A DNA stretch of 14,655 nucleotides, taken from positions 1 through 14,655 of the forward strand of contig CAVEYD010000029.1 in NCBI GenBank assembly GCA_963619835.1, read 5' to 3'. The stretch comes from Fimimonas sp963619835 (GTDB lineage Bacteria; Bacillota; Clostridia; Christensenellales; CAG-314). The stretch's first letter is position 1, and each line of letters opens with the position of its first letter. The notes beneath the pieces were generated by a model. That model ran no database searches and had not been told where the DNA came from. It saw only the letters and a program-made list of their open reading frames with translations. The position numbers and the translations under genes are program-made. Positions 1 through 7,085 of this stretch are shown here, piece by piece.

Positions 1-83
1 CAATTTTTTATAATCTTTATTTTAACAGCAACTTCCAACAACGTTTTATGCACAGAAAAATCACACAAAACGCCAAAATCTGC

Positions 84-115
84 AAAAAAAAGAACCGTTT
101 TTTTGAGTGCGGTTC
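84..115 (-). terminator. Rho-independent terminator of ssrA
   Basis: Read on the minus strand, GAACCG (115-110) pairs with CGGTTC (97-92) across a 12-nt loop, followed directly by eight T residues (91-84). It begins five bases past the CCA end of the tmRNA, so it ends that transcript. The 83 bases left of it show no gene. Confidence 0.8.
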
Positions 116-119
116 CAAT

Positions 120-493
120 TGGTGGAGATGACGGGACTTGCACCCGTGTACCGACGTAAGACCATTTGACTTTCTTCGCATACAGTTTACTTTTAGTAGT
201 TGCAAGGCAAAGAAAGCAAACCAACTTCACCAAGCCAAAGACAGATAAATTTCAAACATCAACGCTCTGCCAAACGTCAACATTCTATTTGCGTAGTCTA
301 ACGCAGATTATTTGGTACGCAAACAACCAAAAATCCACGTGCCGGTGTTAAATTAAGCGGCAAATGCCATTCTGGAAGAACGGCTTGTGCTATTATTAGC
401 GTTTAATTTAAGTTTGTCCTTTTAACGTAGTGGGACGTCTACGATGCGCTTATCAAACCTTCTTCACCGCCGGGCGAATCTAAAAACACCCCC
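120..493 (-). ncRNA. ssrA: Transfer-messenger RNA (tmRNA)
   Basis: tmRNA rescues ribosomes stalled on broken mRNAs: it is charged with alanine, then serves as a short message that adds a degradation tag. On the minus strand the 5' end GGGGGTG (493-487) pairs over seven positions, two of them G-U, with CATCTCC just before an encoded ACCA (ending at 120). This gives the tRNA-like acceptor stem. A T-arm of five pairs (ACGGG/CCCGT) closes a seven-base loop TGCAAGT. Upstream of the tag frame, CGTAG/CTACG interleaved with GTCC/GGAC has the form of the usual first pseudoknot (about 455-425). The tag frame ends in AFAA then TAA. The 374-nt length is normal for a one-piece tmRNA. Gene limits rest on the acceptor stem and should be exact to a base or two. 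The T-loop has G where U55 is usual. A promoter and a terminator flank it. Confidence 0.93.
353..400 (-). other. tmRNA tag-peptide reading frame
   Basis: From a GCT resume codon at 400-398 the frame reads ANNSTSRSSRMAFAA, with a TAA stop at 355-353. Fifteen residues ending in small hydrophobic residues (AFAA in place of the common ALAA) fits a ClpXP-type degradation tag. GCT is chosen as the resume codon because alanine is the usual first mRNA-encoded residue and it lies about 12 bases after the pseudoknot. The in-frame AAC just before it would add an N. The central run is rich in serine and arginine, unlike the acidic or asparagine-rich tags of many Bacillota. Confidence 0.8.
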
Positions 494-498
494 AAACG

Positions 499-528
499 AT
501 TAAATTGCATTTTATTTTGCAATTACAA
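499..528 (-). promoter_or_regulatory. Probable ssrA promoter
   Basis: On the minus strand a -35-like TTGTAA (528-523) and a -10-like TTTAAT (504-499) are separated by 18 bases, and the -10 lies five bases before the mature tmRNA 5' end. The match is moderate; the placement is what supports it. A/T tracts lie just upstream (540-580). Confidence 0.5.
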
Positions 529-594
529 ACATTTTACAATATTTTTCATTAAAAATCAATATTTTTCACAAATATTTTTGTGGGGCAACAATGC

Positions 595-623
595 TTGCAT
601 TATTCTTCTTGTTGTGCTACAAT
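595..623 (+). promoter_or_regulatory. Sigma-A promoter of the glycosyltransferase gene
   Basis: TTGCAT (595-600), a 17-base spacer, then TACAAT (618-623). Spacing is optimal and both hexamers are one or two changes from consensus. Transcription would start near 630, leaving a leader of about 170 bases before the ATG at 804. Confidence 0.75.
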
Positions 624-803
624 TTGATGCACTAAAAAGAAGTGTTTTTTAACTGTTTTTGTGTGATATTTTTAAAAATATTTCAACAAACCATGTAAAC
701 GCAACCAAAAACTAAATATAAATTTTTTCAAAAACGTTTTCTATAACAATGTCGTTTTGCATTGATTCAATGTTTAAGACGGTTAAATATAAGGAGAAGA
801 ATT

Positions 804-1985
804 ATGAAGAAACTAAAAGTATTGTTCCCGTTTATCGAAGCGGGATTCGGTCACATTATGACCGAAAAGTCAATTTGCGACTCATTTGAAAAAAAGTACG
901 GCGACAAATTTGAAATTATTCGTAGCGACTTTTATAAAAATAGTGGTCGCTCCATGGAAAAGTACGAAAAAATGTTTACCCAAAGCGTAAAAGATTTCAA
1001 CAAAAATCCGTTTTGGGGCGAAACTGTTACCAGTGCTCTTACTTTTTTTGGCGGAGATATGGTCGGCGACCTTCTCATGAAGATCTCGCATCCCATTGTC
1101 TACAAAAAAGCGATGGAAAAAATTACAAATTATCAGCCGGATGTAGTGGTGTCAACCCATTGGGCAAGTGTTTATTATGCTAACAACATGGCATCAAAGC
1201 CTCTCAACATTTTGTACATTCCGGATGTTCACGCAAACGAATTGTTTTGCTTGCCGGTAGATTTTGCCATGATTTACACTCCGACGGGTTATGAAGAAGG
1301 TTTGCATGACAATCACCGCTACAACAAGGACAATTTTAAGCTTGTTCCGTTTGCTATCCGCAACGAAGCTTACGACGTTAAGGGCGACAGACATCAAGTT
1401 CGTGCACAACTCGGCATGGACGACAAGTTTACAATCTATCTTGTCGAAGGTGCCTACGGCATAGGAATGATGGAAGACTTGTGCAAATCTATTATCGAAG
1501 CCGACTATGATGTCAACATTGTTGCCGTTTGCGGAAAAAACCCCAAGCTTGTCGAACGTCTCAACGAATTGCAAAGTAAGGGACACACAAAGTTGTACAC
1601 ATTTGGTTATCTCGAAAACCCTTTGCCGTACATTGCCGCATCCGATCTTTACATGGGCAAAAGCGGAAACGGACTTGCCGAAGCAGCATTTTACAGTGTA
1701 CCCATCGTTGTCACACATTCCGCCAACGACATCGAAAAACGTATTGCCGCTCACTACGTCAACACAATAAAAGATGCCGTTTGTATCTACAAACTTAAAG
1801 ATGCGCTGGACTTTGTCGAACAAGCCATTCAAAACAAAGGCGAGTACGTCAAACTTAACAGTGTAAAAGTAGATAGGTCTTTGTTCGGTTCGGAAGCAAT
1901 TGCCGATCAAATTTACGAACAAATCGTAAAACGTTACGGCATCCAAGCGGTAGAGCAATGCGTCGACAATTCTGTTGCCGATTAA
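804..1985 (+). CDS. Glycosyltransferase, MGDG synthase/UgtP-like (GT28, GT-B fold)
   Basis: A 393-residue protein that probably transfers a sugar from a nucleotide-sugar to diacylglycerol at the inner face of the membrane, making glycolipid or a lipoteichoic-acid anchor. The N-terminus has a beta strand followed by EAGFGH (residues 12-17), the glycine-rich loop typical of MurG/MGDG-synthase relatives, and VVVSTHW (114-120) matches the N-domain core. The C-terminal nucleotide-sugar domain carries YMGKSGNGLAEAAF (283-296), equivalent to the K-x-G-G-x-T-x-x-E-A element of UgtP but with GN in place of the usual GG. There is no signal peptide or membrane helix, as expected for a peripheral enzyme. 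The ATG at 804 is chosen because AAGGAG lies at 791-796; a longer frame from a TTG at 762 has no site. It stands alone between its own promoter and terminator. The family is secure; acceptor and sugar are not visible from sequence, and a cell-wall MurG role is less likely. Confidence 0.8.
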   Translation: MKKLKVLFPFIEAGFGHIMTEKSICDSFEKKYGDKFEIIRSDFYKNSGRSMEKYEKMFTQSVKDFNKNPFWGETVTSALTFFGGDMVGDLLMKISHPIVYKKAMEKITNYQPDVVVSTHWASVYYANNMASKPLNILYIPDVHANELFCLPVDFAMIYTPTGYEEGLHDNHRYNKDNFKLVPFAIRNEAYDVKGDRHQVRAQLGMDDKFTIYLVEGAYGIGMMEDLCKSIIEADYDVNIVAVCGKNPKLVERLNELQSKGHTKLYTFGYLENPLPYIAASDLYMGKSGNGLAEAAFYSVPIVVTHSANDIEKRIAAHYVNTIKDAVCIYKLKDALDFVEQAIQNKGEYVKLNSVKVDRSLFGSEAIADQIYEQIVKRYGIQAVEQCVDNSVAD

Positions 1986-2083
1986 ATATGGCTACAAGTT
2001 TTAAAAACGTTATTGCAACAAAGCAAGAACTAAAAATGTTCTAAATTTTTTTGAAAATTATACGACAAAACAACTCATTTTAA

Positions 2084-2121
2084 GGCAAAGCCAATAGATT
2101 TCGGCTTTGTCTTTTATTTTT
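2084..2121 (+). terminator. Rho-independent terminator after the glycosyltransferase gene
   Basis: GGCAAAGCC (2084-2092) pairs with GGCTTTGTC (2103-2111) over nine positions, one G-U, around a ten-base loop, followed by TTTTATTTTT. It lies about 100 bases past the stop codon and insulates the next operon. Confidence 0.85.
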
Positions 2122-2187
2122 GCATAAATATACAATCGTTGTGTATAAATATACATAAAAATGCATATTTATGCATATAATTATGCA
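2121..2187. promoter_or_regulatory. Array of TGYATA/TATRCA inverted repeats, ARG-box-like operator
   Basis: Three 14-base sites follow each other: TGCATAAATATACA (2121-2134), TGTATAAATATACA (2142-2155) and TGCATATTTATGCA (2162-2175). Their centres are 21 and 20 bases apart. A fourth element, TGCATATAATTATGCA (2172-2187), overlaps the third, with its centre 11 bases on. All keep arms TGYAT and ATRCA. Three sites fit the arginine-repressor pattern TGNAT-WWWW-ATNCA, and the known ArgR arrangement is paired 18-base boxes about 21 bases centre to centre. A TATAAT (2176-2181) sits inside the fourth element and might be the -10 of a second, controlled promoter, though no good -35 precedes it. The repeats are seen directly; the regulator is inferred. 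Confidence 0.6.
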
Positions 2188-2244
2188 AGAAACAAAATAT
2201 CAGCCTTCTGCTCAAAATTTATTGAATAAATATTAAAATAACTA

Positions 2245-2273
2245 TTGCATTATCTACTTGTATGTGTTATAAT
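2245..2273 (+). promoter_or_regulatory. Strong sigma-A promoter of the topoisomerase operon
   Basis: TTGCAT (2245-2250), a 17-base spacer ending in an extended -10 TGT, then a perfect TATAAT (2268-2273). The start would be near 2280, 70 bases before the GTG start codon. Confidence 0.85.
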
Positions 2274-2351
2274 ATAAAGGTATCGAGACGGAATATTTAT
2301 TCATTTTTTATTCAGTCAAAAAAATAAAACTACTTTGGAGGAAAAAGTCAA

Positions 2352-4313
2352 GTGGGACAATCTTACGAAGCAAAAGATATACAGGTGCTCGAAGGTTTGG
2401 ATGCTGTTCGTATGCGTCCGGGTATGTACATTGGTACAACAGGCACCAAAGGTTTGCATCACTTATTATGGGAAATCGTCGACAATGCCGTTGACGAAGC
2501 AACAAACGGTTATGCCACGCAAGTGGACATTACATTGCACAAGGACGGTAGCGCAACCGTAGCGGACAACGGGCGTGGAATTCCTGTCGACATTCACCCA
2601 CAAATGGGCATTTCGGGCGTAGAAGTTGTTTTTACGCAACTACATGCCGGCGGAAAATTCAACAACAACAATTATGCATACAGCGGTGGTTTGCACGGAG
2701 TAGGTGCAAGTGTCACAAACGCACTTAGCGAATGGCTTACTGTAAATGTTTGTAAAAATGGTAAAATTTACGAACAACATTTTCACAGTCCGCAAAATGC
2801 CGATGGTAAGGTCGAAAGCGGAATCCCCATGGATTCTTTGCACGAAATCGGCAAAACAAAAGATCACGGCTCAACAATCACATTCTTGCCGGATAAACGC
2901 GTGTTCAAAAATATTCAAATGGATTATGACGTAATCCACAAGAGAATAAAGGAGCTTGCTTTTCTTAACAAGGGTATTCGCTTTACGCTCACCGACGAAC
3001 GTTCGGACGATGAAGACGGCAATATCACGCACGAAGAATTTTGCTACGAAGGCGGACTCAAAGATTTTGTTTTGTACCTCAACGAAAATAAAGCGCCTTT
3101 GCACTTAAAACCGCTTTATTGGGCAGGACAAAACGAAACTTTACAGTTAGAGTTTGCTTTCCAGTACACAAGCAACTACACGGAAAATTTCATTTCTTAC
3201 GTAAACAACATTCCTACAGGTGAAGGCGGTATGCACGAAACCGGACTTAAAACCGCCATGACCAAAGTTTTCAACGACTATGCTCGTGCCAAGGGCTTTT
3301 TAAAACCCAAAGAAGAAAATCTGTTAGGCGAAGACTTTCGTGAAGGAATCACTCTTGTCATGTCAGTCAAAATGGCAAACGTTCAGTTTGAAGGGCAAAC
3401 AAAAACCAAACTTGGTAATGTCGAAGCCAAAGTCGCATGCGAAGCACTTGCCACAATCGGACTTACCGAACTGCTCAACAACAATGCAGGTACGGCAGAA
3501 GTAATCATCAAAAAGTCTATTGCATCCGCAAAAGTACGCGAAGCAGCTCGCAAGGCAAAGGAAGTTACTCGTCAAAAAAACAGTATATTCAATTCAACGT
3601 TAGTTGGCAAACTTGCAAGTTGCACAGGACGTGATGCCAAGAAAAACGAATTATTTATCGTTGAAGGCGATTCTGCAGGCGGCAGTGCAAAGCAAGCGCG
3701 TAACCGTCGTTTCCAAGCAATTTTGCCATTAAGAGGCAAACCGCTCAATGCCGAACGTAAACGTATCGACCAAGTTTTAGCCAATGAAGAAATTCGTTCG
3801 CTCATTTCCGCACTTGATACAGGTATAGGTGAAGAAGACTTCAATATAGAAGATTTAAAGTACGACAAAATCATCATCTTGTCGGATGCTGACCAAGATG
3901 GTGCGCATATTAGAGCAATTTTGCTTACATTCTTCTTCCGCTACATGCGCGAGCTTATCACCGAAGGGCATGTCTACATAGGAATGCCCCCGCTTTACAA
4001 GTTGTCCAAGAAGGACAAAGTAGTGTACGCTTACGACGACTACGAATTGCAAGTTGCCGCACAAAACTTTGGTAAAGGTTACGACCTTCAGCGTTACAAA
4101 GGACTCGGCGAAATGAATCCCGAGCAACTTTGGCAAACAACCATGAATCCCGAAACGCGCACGCTTATGCGAGTTACCATCGAAAATATTTCCGAAGCGG
4201 AACGTATGGTAACAACTCTCATGGGCGATCAAATCGATGCACGCAAGGCTTACATAACCGAAAATGCCGATTTTAACAAAAACAAAGACGAAATCTTTGA
4301 AGAGCTTGTCTAA
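2352..4313 (+). CDS. parE: Type IIA DNA topoisomerase subunit B (ParE-like, GyrB-related)
   Basis: This 653-residue ATPase subunit forms an A2B2 enzyme with the next gene product and uses ATP to pass one duplex through another. The GHKL ATPase domain has EIVDNAVDEA (41-50), ADNGRGIP (71-78) and GGLHGVGAS (112-120). The transducer domain follows to about residue 400. The TOPRIM domain has VEGDSAGGSA (437-446), PLRGKPLNAE (459-468) and SDADQDGAHI (511-520), with the magnesium-binding acidic residues intact, and QRYKGLGEMNPEQLW (580-594) closes it. There is no E. coli-type insertion, so it is the short Gram-positive form. Some blocks look like GyrB (WEIVDN, EIRSLISALDTGIG), others like ParE (TTMNPETRTLMRVT), so the name is a judgement resting mainly on the partner. 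The start is GTG, set by GGAGG at 2337-2341. It is the first gene of a two-gene operon. Confidence 0.85.
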   Translation: MGQSYEAKDIQVLEGLDAVRMRPGMYIGTTGTKGLHHLLWEIVDNAVDEATNGYATQVDITLHKDGSATVADNGRGIPVDIHPQMGISGVEVVFTQLHAGGKFNNNNYAYSGGLHGVGASVTNALSEWLTVNVCKNGKIYEQHFHSPQNADGKVESGIPMDSLHEIGKTKDHGSTITFLPDKRVFKNIQMDYDVIHKRIKELAFLNKGIRFTLTDERSDDEDGNITHEEFCYEGGLKDFVLYLNENKAPLHLKPLYWAGQNETLQLEFAFQYTSNYTENFISYVNNIPTGEGGMHETGLKTAMTKVFNDYARAKGFLKPKEENLLGEDFREGITLVMSVKMANVQFEGQTKTKLGNVEAKVACEALATIGLTELLNNNAGTAEVIIKKSIASAKVREAARKAKEVTRQKNSIFNSTLVGKLASCTGRDAKKNELFIVEGDSAGGSAKQARNRRFQAILPLRGKPLNAERKRIDQVLANEEIRSLISALDTGIGEEDFNIEDLKYDKIIILSDADQDGAHIRAILLTFFFRYMRELITEGHVYIGMPPLYKLSKKDKVVYAYDDYELQVAAQNFGKGYDLQRYKGLGEMNPEQLWQTTMNPETRTLMRVTIENISEAERMVTTLMGDQIDARKAYITENADFNKNKDEIFEELV

Positions 4314-4330
4314 AAGGAGGTGCTACCGTA

Positions 4331-6814
4331 ATGAGTAATCAAGTAGATATTTTTGATTTAGAGCACAGCGATATAGAAAAAATGGAAGACGGCAGTAACC
4401 TTCTTACCAAACCTATGGAAATAGTCATGCACGAATCCATGATGCCGTATGCTGAGCATGTAATTTTGGATCGTGCCCTTCCACGTGTAGAAGACGGTTT
4501 AAAACCTGTTCAACGTCGCATATTGTATTCTATGTACGAGCAAGGCAACACGCCCGATAAACCTACGCGCAAATCTGCACGTATTGTCGGTGACTGCATG
4601 GGTAGATATCACCCCCATGGCGACAGCAGTATTTACGATGCAATGGTGCGTATGGCACAACCGTTTGCAATGAGCGCTCCGTTAATTATCGGACAAGGCA
4701 ACTTTGGTAACATCGACGGTGACAGTGCTGCCGCAATGCGTTATACCGAAGCAAAACTTTCTCCTATTGCCTTGGAACTACTTCGTGATATCGAAAAGGA
4801 CACTGTTCGTTGGTCACGCAACTTCGACGATACCACAAAGGAACCGGACATGCTCCCGGGACGTTTTCCCAACTTGCTTGTAAATGGTGCAACCGGTATT
4901 GCCGTAGGACTTGCCACAAACATTCCCCCTCACAATTTTGGCGAAGTTATCGAAGGTGTAATTGCTTTCATCGACAACAAAAATATTACACTTTCCCAAA
5001 TGATGAAAATCATCAAGGGGCCGGATTTCCCTACAGGCGGTTATGTAATAGCCAACGGAGACGGTTTGCGTCAAGCGTACGAAACAGGTAAAGGCAAAAT
5101 CGTTATTCGTGCAAAAATGCACATTGAAGTTGCAAGTGGCGACAGACGTAACATTGTCATCACAGAAATTCCTTATGGTCTCAGCAAGTCAGATTTACTT
5201 ATGAAAATTGCCGCTTTAAAGGACGAAAAGAAAGAGCAATTCCAAGGTATATCGGAAATTGTCGACGAATCGGACAAGGACGGACTACGTGCCGTTATCA
5301 AACTTCGCAAGGATGCCGACGTAAAAAAGACAATCGAATTGCTGTTCAAATATTCATCGTTAGAATTGTCTTATGGTATCAACATGGTAGCAATTGCAGA
5401 CGGTAAACCGCAACTTATGGGTTTGCTCGATATCATTGCTTACTATGTAACCTATCAACGCGAAGTTATTCTTCGTCGTAGCAAATTCGAGCTTGAAGAA
5501 GCAAAAGAACGTCAACATATTTTGCAAGGACTTGTAATAGCCGTACAAAATATCGACGAAGTAATTCAAATTATCAAAAACGCATCGTCCACAAGCGATG
5601 CCAAAACAAAATTGCGTTCTCGCTTCAACTTGTCCGATAGACAAGCGCAAGCTATTTTGGATTTACGTCTTGCACGTATCACCAAGCTCGAAGTTTCAAA
5701 GCTTATTTCGGAACTCGAAGAAATCGAACGCAACATAGACCGTTTACAAAAAATCATCAACAGCAAAAAAGAGCAAATGGACTTAATCAAAAGCGAGTTA
5801 ACTACTCTTAAGCGCAACTACAAAATCGCCCGTCGTTCCGAGCTTTGCAAGGACGAGTCGGATGCTGTCATTCCAAGCGAAACGGACGAAAAGCCGGTTG
5901 AAAAAGTTGTTATCGGTATTGCATCGGACTACACAATCAAACGTATTCCGCTCAAAAACTACAACATGTCCAATCGTGATGCAATTGGTGCAAGTTCATC
6001 CGAGGTACTTACTACCGCAATCGAAACTCAAACCGACAGCAAAGTAATGTTCTTTAGTAATTTAGGTAATTGCTATCGTGCCGACGTCGGTGTTATTGCC
6101 GAAAAACGTTATCGTGACAACGGTGTAAGCCTTTCTCAAACTTTTGTAGAAGCACAAAAGGGCGAAATTCCTATCGGAGTGTTTGTTTTGCCTAAGGACA
6201 AAGAACCGAGCGGTGAACTGCTCATCTACACTCGTCAAGGATTTATCAAACGTTCGTCCTGGAGTGAGTATCAACTGCTCAAAAATGCTTTCCAAGGCTA
6301 CAAGGGAAAGGATGGGGACGAAGTGTTCAAAGTTGAAGTTGTCGATCAAGCTAAGGAAATTTTCTTCGTTACCAATCGTGGCGGATGCACACGTTTCGAT
6401 GTCAGCGAAATTCCTCTCCAAGGCAGAGTTGCAGGCGGTGTTCACTGTATAAACCTTGCCGAAGGCGAATATGTTGTCTATGCAGGACAAGTTTCACCTA
6501 AAGGTGAAGTAATCATGATAACCGACAAGGGCTTTATGAAACGTCTAAAAGTAGACGAAATCACAAAGCATGCACGCAACTGCAAAGGTGCAAAAGGTAT
6601 CGAATTTGGAACAAACGGCAGAGAAATTATTTTTGCAAATGCGGTAACAGATAACTACAAAGTGGCATTGTACGATCGTGCCAACACTTATGTAATCGAA
6701 ACAAGCGAAGTTTCGGTTGAAAACAAAAACCACAAAGGAAAAGCACCCAAAAGTCGCAAAGGCGGAATCGTTGTTGAAAAAGTAATTGCGTTTGTAACCN
6801 NNNNNNNNNCCTAA
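4331..6814 (+). CDS. parC: Type IIA DNA topoisomerase subunit A (ParC-like, GyrA-related)
   Basis: The DNA cleavage and religation subunit, about 827 residues, partner of the preceding gene 17 bases upstream; its AAGGAGGTG site starts right after that gene's stop. The breakage domain holds the winged-helix motif HPHGDSSIYD (94-103), where Ser99 and Asp103 match the quinolone-target positions and are the wild-type kind, and AAMRYTEAKL (134-143) with Arg137 and catalytic Tyr138. A coiled-coil tower with heptad-rich ELEEIERN sequence follows near residues 455-500. The C-terminal beta-pinwheel starts near residue 525. At the place of the GyrA box (QRRGGKG in gyrases) it reads YNMSNRDAIG (about 541-550), so DNA wrapping as in gyrase is doubtful. 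The catalytic core (GQGNFGNIDGD) looks more like GyrA. The last four residues fall in an assembly gap; the TAA at 6812-6814 is in frame only if the ten-base gap length is true. Confidence 0.82.
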   Translation: MSNQVDIFDLEHSDIEKMEDGSNLLTKPMEIVMHESMMPYAEHVILDRALPRVEDGLKPVQRRILYSMYEQGNTPDKPTRKSARIVGDCMGRYHPHGDSSIYDAMVRMAQPFAMSAPLIIGQGNFGNIDGDSAAAMRYTEAKLSPIALELLRDIEKDTVRWSRNFDDTTKEPDMLPGRFPNLLVNGATGIAVGLATNIPPHNFGEVIEGVIAFIDNKNITLSQMMKIIKGPDFPTGGYVIANGDGLRQAYETGKGKIVIRAKMHIEVASGDRRNIVITEIPYGLSKSDLLMKIAALKDEKKEQFQGISEIVDESDKDGLRAVIKLRKDADVKKTIELLFKYSSLELSYGINMVAIADGKPQLMGLLDIIAYYVTYQREVILRRSKFELEEAKERQHILQGLVIAVQNIDEVIQIIKNASSTSDAKTKLRSRFNLSDRQAQAILDLRLARITKLEVSKLISELEEIERNIDRLQKIINSKKEQMDLIKSELTTLKRNYKIARRSELCKDESDAVIPSETDEKPVEKVVIGIASDYTIKRIPLKNYNMSNRDAIGASSSEVLTTAIETQTDSKVMFFSNLGNCYRADVGVIAEKRYRDNGVSLSQTFVEAQKGEIPIGVFVLPKDKEPSGELLIYTRQGFIKRSSWSEYQLLKNAFQGYKGKDGDEVFKVEVVDQAKEIFFVTNRGGCTRFDVSEIPLQGRVAGGVHCINLAEGEYVVYAGQVSPKGEVIMITDKGFMKRLKVDEITKHARNCKGAKGIEFGTNGREIIFANAVTDNYKVALYDRANTYVIETSEVSVENKNHKGKAPKSRKGGIVVEKVIAFVTXXXX
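6800..6809. other. Assembly gap of ten Ns at the 3' end of the topoisomerase A gene
   Basis: Ten undetermined bases interrupt the last codons. Across a ten-base gap the frame runs into TAA at 6812, so the filler length may be right, but ten Ns is also a common scaffold placeholder. The true C-terminus and the contiguity of the two sides are therefore unproven. Confidence 0.95.
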
Positions 6815-6835
6815 AAAAAATTAAGTTAAAATTTC

Positions 6836-6870
6836 AAAACGTCTCTTAACAAAGAGGCGTTTTGTTTGTT
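6836..6870 (+). terminator. Rho-independent terminator of the topoisomerase operon
   Basis: AAAACGTCTCTT (6836-6847) pairs with AAGAGGCGTTTT (6852-6863) over twelve positions with one G-U, around a four-base AACA loop. A T-rich run TTTGTTTGTT follows from the stem end. Confidence 0.88.
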
Positions 6871-6948
6871 ATTATAAAAAATATTTATGTTAGCACAAAA
6901 AACTACTTATTTTTGTATCACGTGCGTAAAATGTTTTTTCTAACGGTA

Positions 6949-6977
6949 TTTACATTTATTTTTCATTGTGATAAAAT
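6949..6977 (+). promoter_or_regulatory. Promoter of the rnf operon
   Basis: TTTACA (6949-6954), a 17-base spacer ending in an extended -10 TGA, then TAAAAT (6972-6977). Transcription would start near 6984, giving a leader of about 100 bases. The rest of the 271-base gap after the topoisomerase gene holds its terminator and the leader hairpins at 7012-7048. Confidence 0.75.
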
Positions 6978-7011
6978 ACTAAATTAATAAGCAGTGAATT
7001 TTATATTCTTG

Positions 7012-7048
7012 CTTACGCAAACAATCAAGTTGCCGTAAGTTTTCTTAC
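7012..7048 (+). promoter_or_regulatory. Alternative hairpins in the rnf leader
   Basis: GTAAG (7035-7039) can pair with CTTAC upstream (7012-7016), extended inward by GCAA/TTGC with single-base bulges. It can instead pair with CTTAC downstream (7044-7048) across a TTTT loop. The two structures exclude each other. Neither covers the ribosome binding site at 7071-7077 and no T-run follows, so a control role is only possible. Confidence 0.35.
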
Positions 7049-7085
7049 AGAGCAGCTCAAAATTAACAAAAAAGGAGTTTTGCGT

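Larger units (their letters stand above)
494..803. other. Divergent intergenic region between ssrA and the glycosyltransferase gene
   Basis: These 310 bases hold no credible gene. They contain the ssrA promoter (499-528), a 12-base direct repeat CAATATTTTTCA (537-548 and 557-568), an inverted repeat CACAAA/TTTGTG (567-582), the promoter of the plus-strand gene (595-623), and a roughly 170-base leader. The leader includes a perfect 16-base AT palindrome ATATTTTTAAAAATAT (666-681). I recognise no riboswitch class in the leader. Confidence 0.6.
1986..2351. other. Intergenic region upstream of the topoisomerase operon
   Basis: These 366 bases hold no credible gene. In order they contain about 95 featureless bases, a terminator (2084-2121), a repeat array (2121-2187), an AT palindrome ATTTATTGAATAAAT (2217-2231), a consensus promoter (2245-2273) and a leader of about 70 bases ending in the ribosome binding site TTTGGAGG (2334-2341). 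Confidence 0.6.

Noticed and set aside
120..190. A possible tRNA gene because of the T-arm and CCA end
   Set aside because: There is no anticodon arm; the acceptor partner strand is at 487-493 and the tag frame lies between, so it is the tRNA-like half of tmRNA.
17..351. Short reading frames on both strands over the tmRNA
   Set aside because: They lie within the tmRNA gene and its terminator, have no ribosome binding sites, and their peptides resemble nothing.
762..803. TTG-initiated N-terminal extension of the glycosyltransferase
   Set aside because: No ribosome binding site before 762, while AAGGAG is well placed for the ATG at 804.
1194..1958. 254-residue frame antisense to the glycosyltransferase gene
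   Set aside because: A codon-bias shadow of the plus-strand gene: no ribosome binding site, implausible Cys/Phe/Val-rich composition, and the plus-strand protein has clear family motifs.
2217..2231. Palindrome ATTTATTGAATAAAT
   Set aside because: Made only of A/T apart from the centre, in very AT-rich DNA, with no second copy; too likely by chance to call an operator.
2249..2258. DnaA-box-like TTATCTACT near the topoisomerase promoter, hinting at an origin
   Set aside because: One imperfect match lying inside the promoter spacer, with no cluster of boxes and no dnaA or dnaN nearby.
7060..7072. TTAACAA half of a Rex site before rnfC
   Set aside because: The matching TTGTTAA half at the required spacing is absent.
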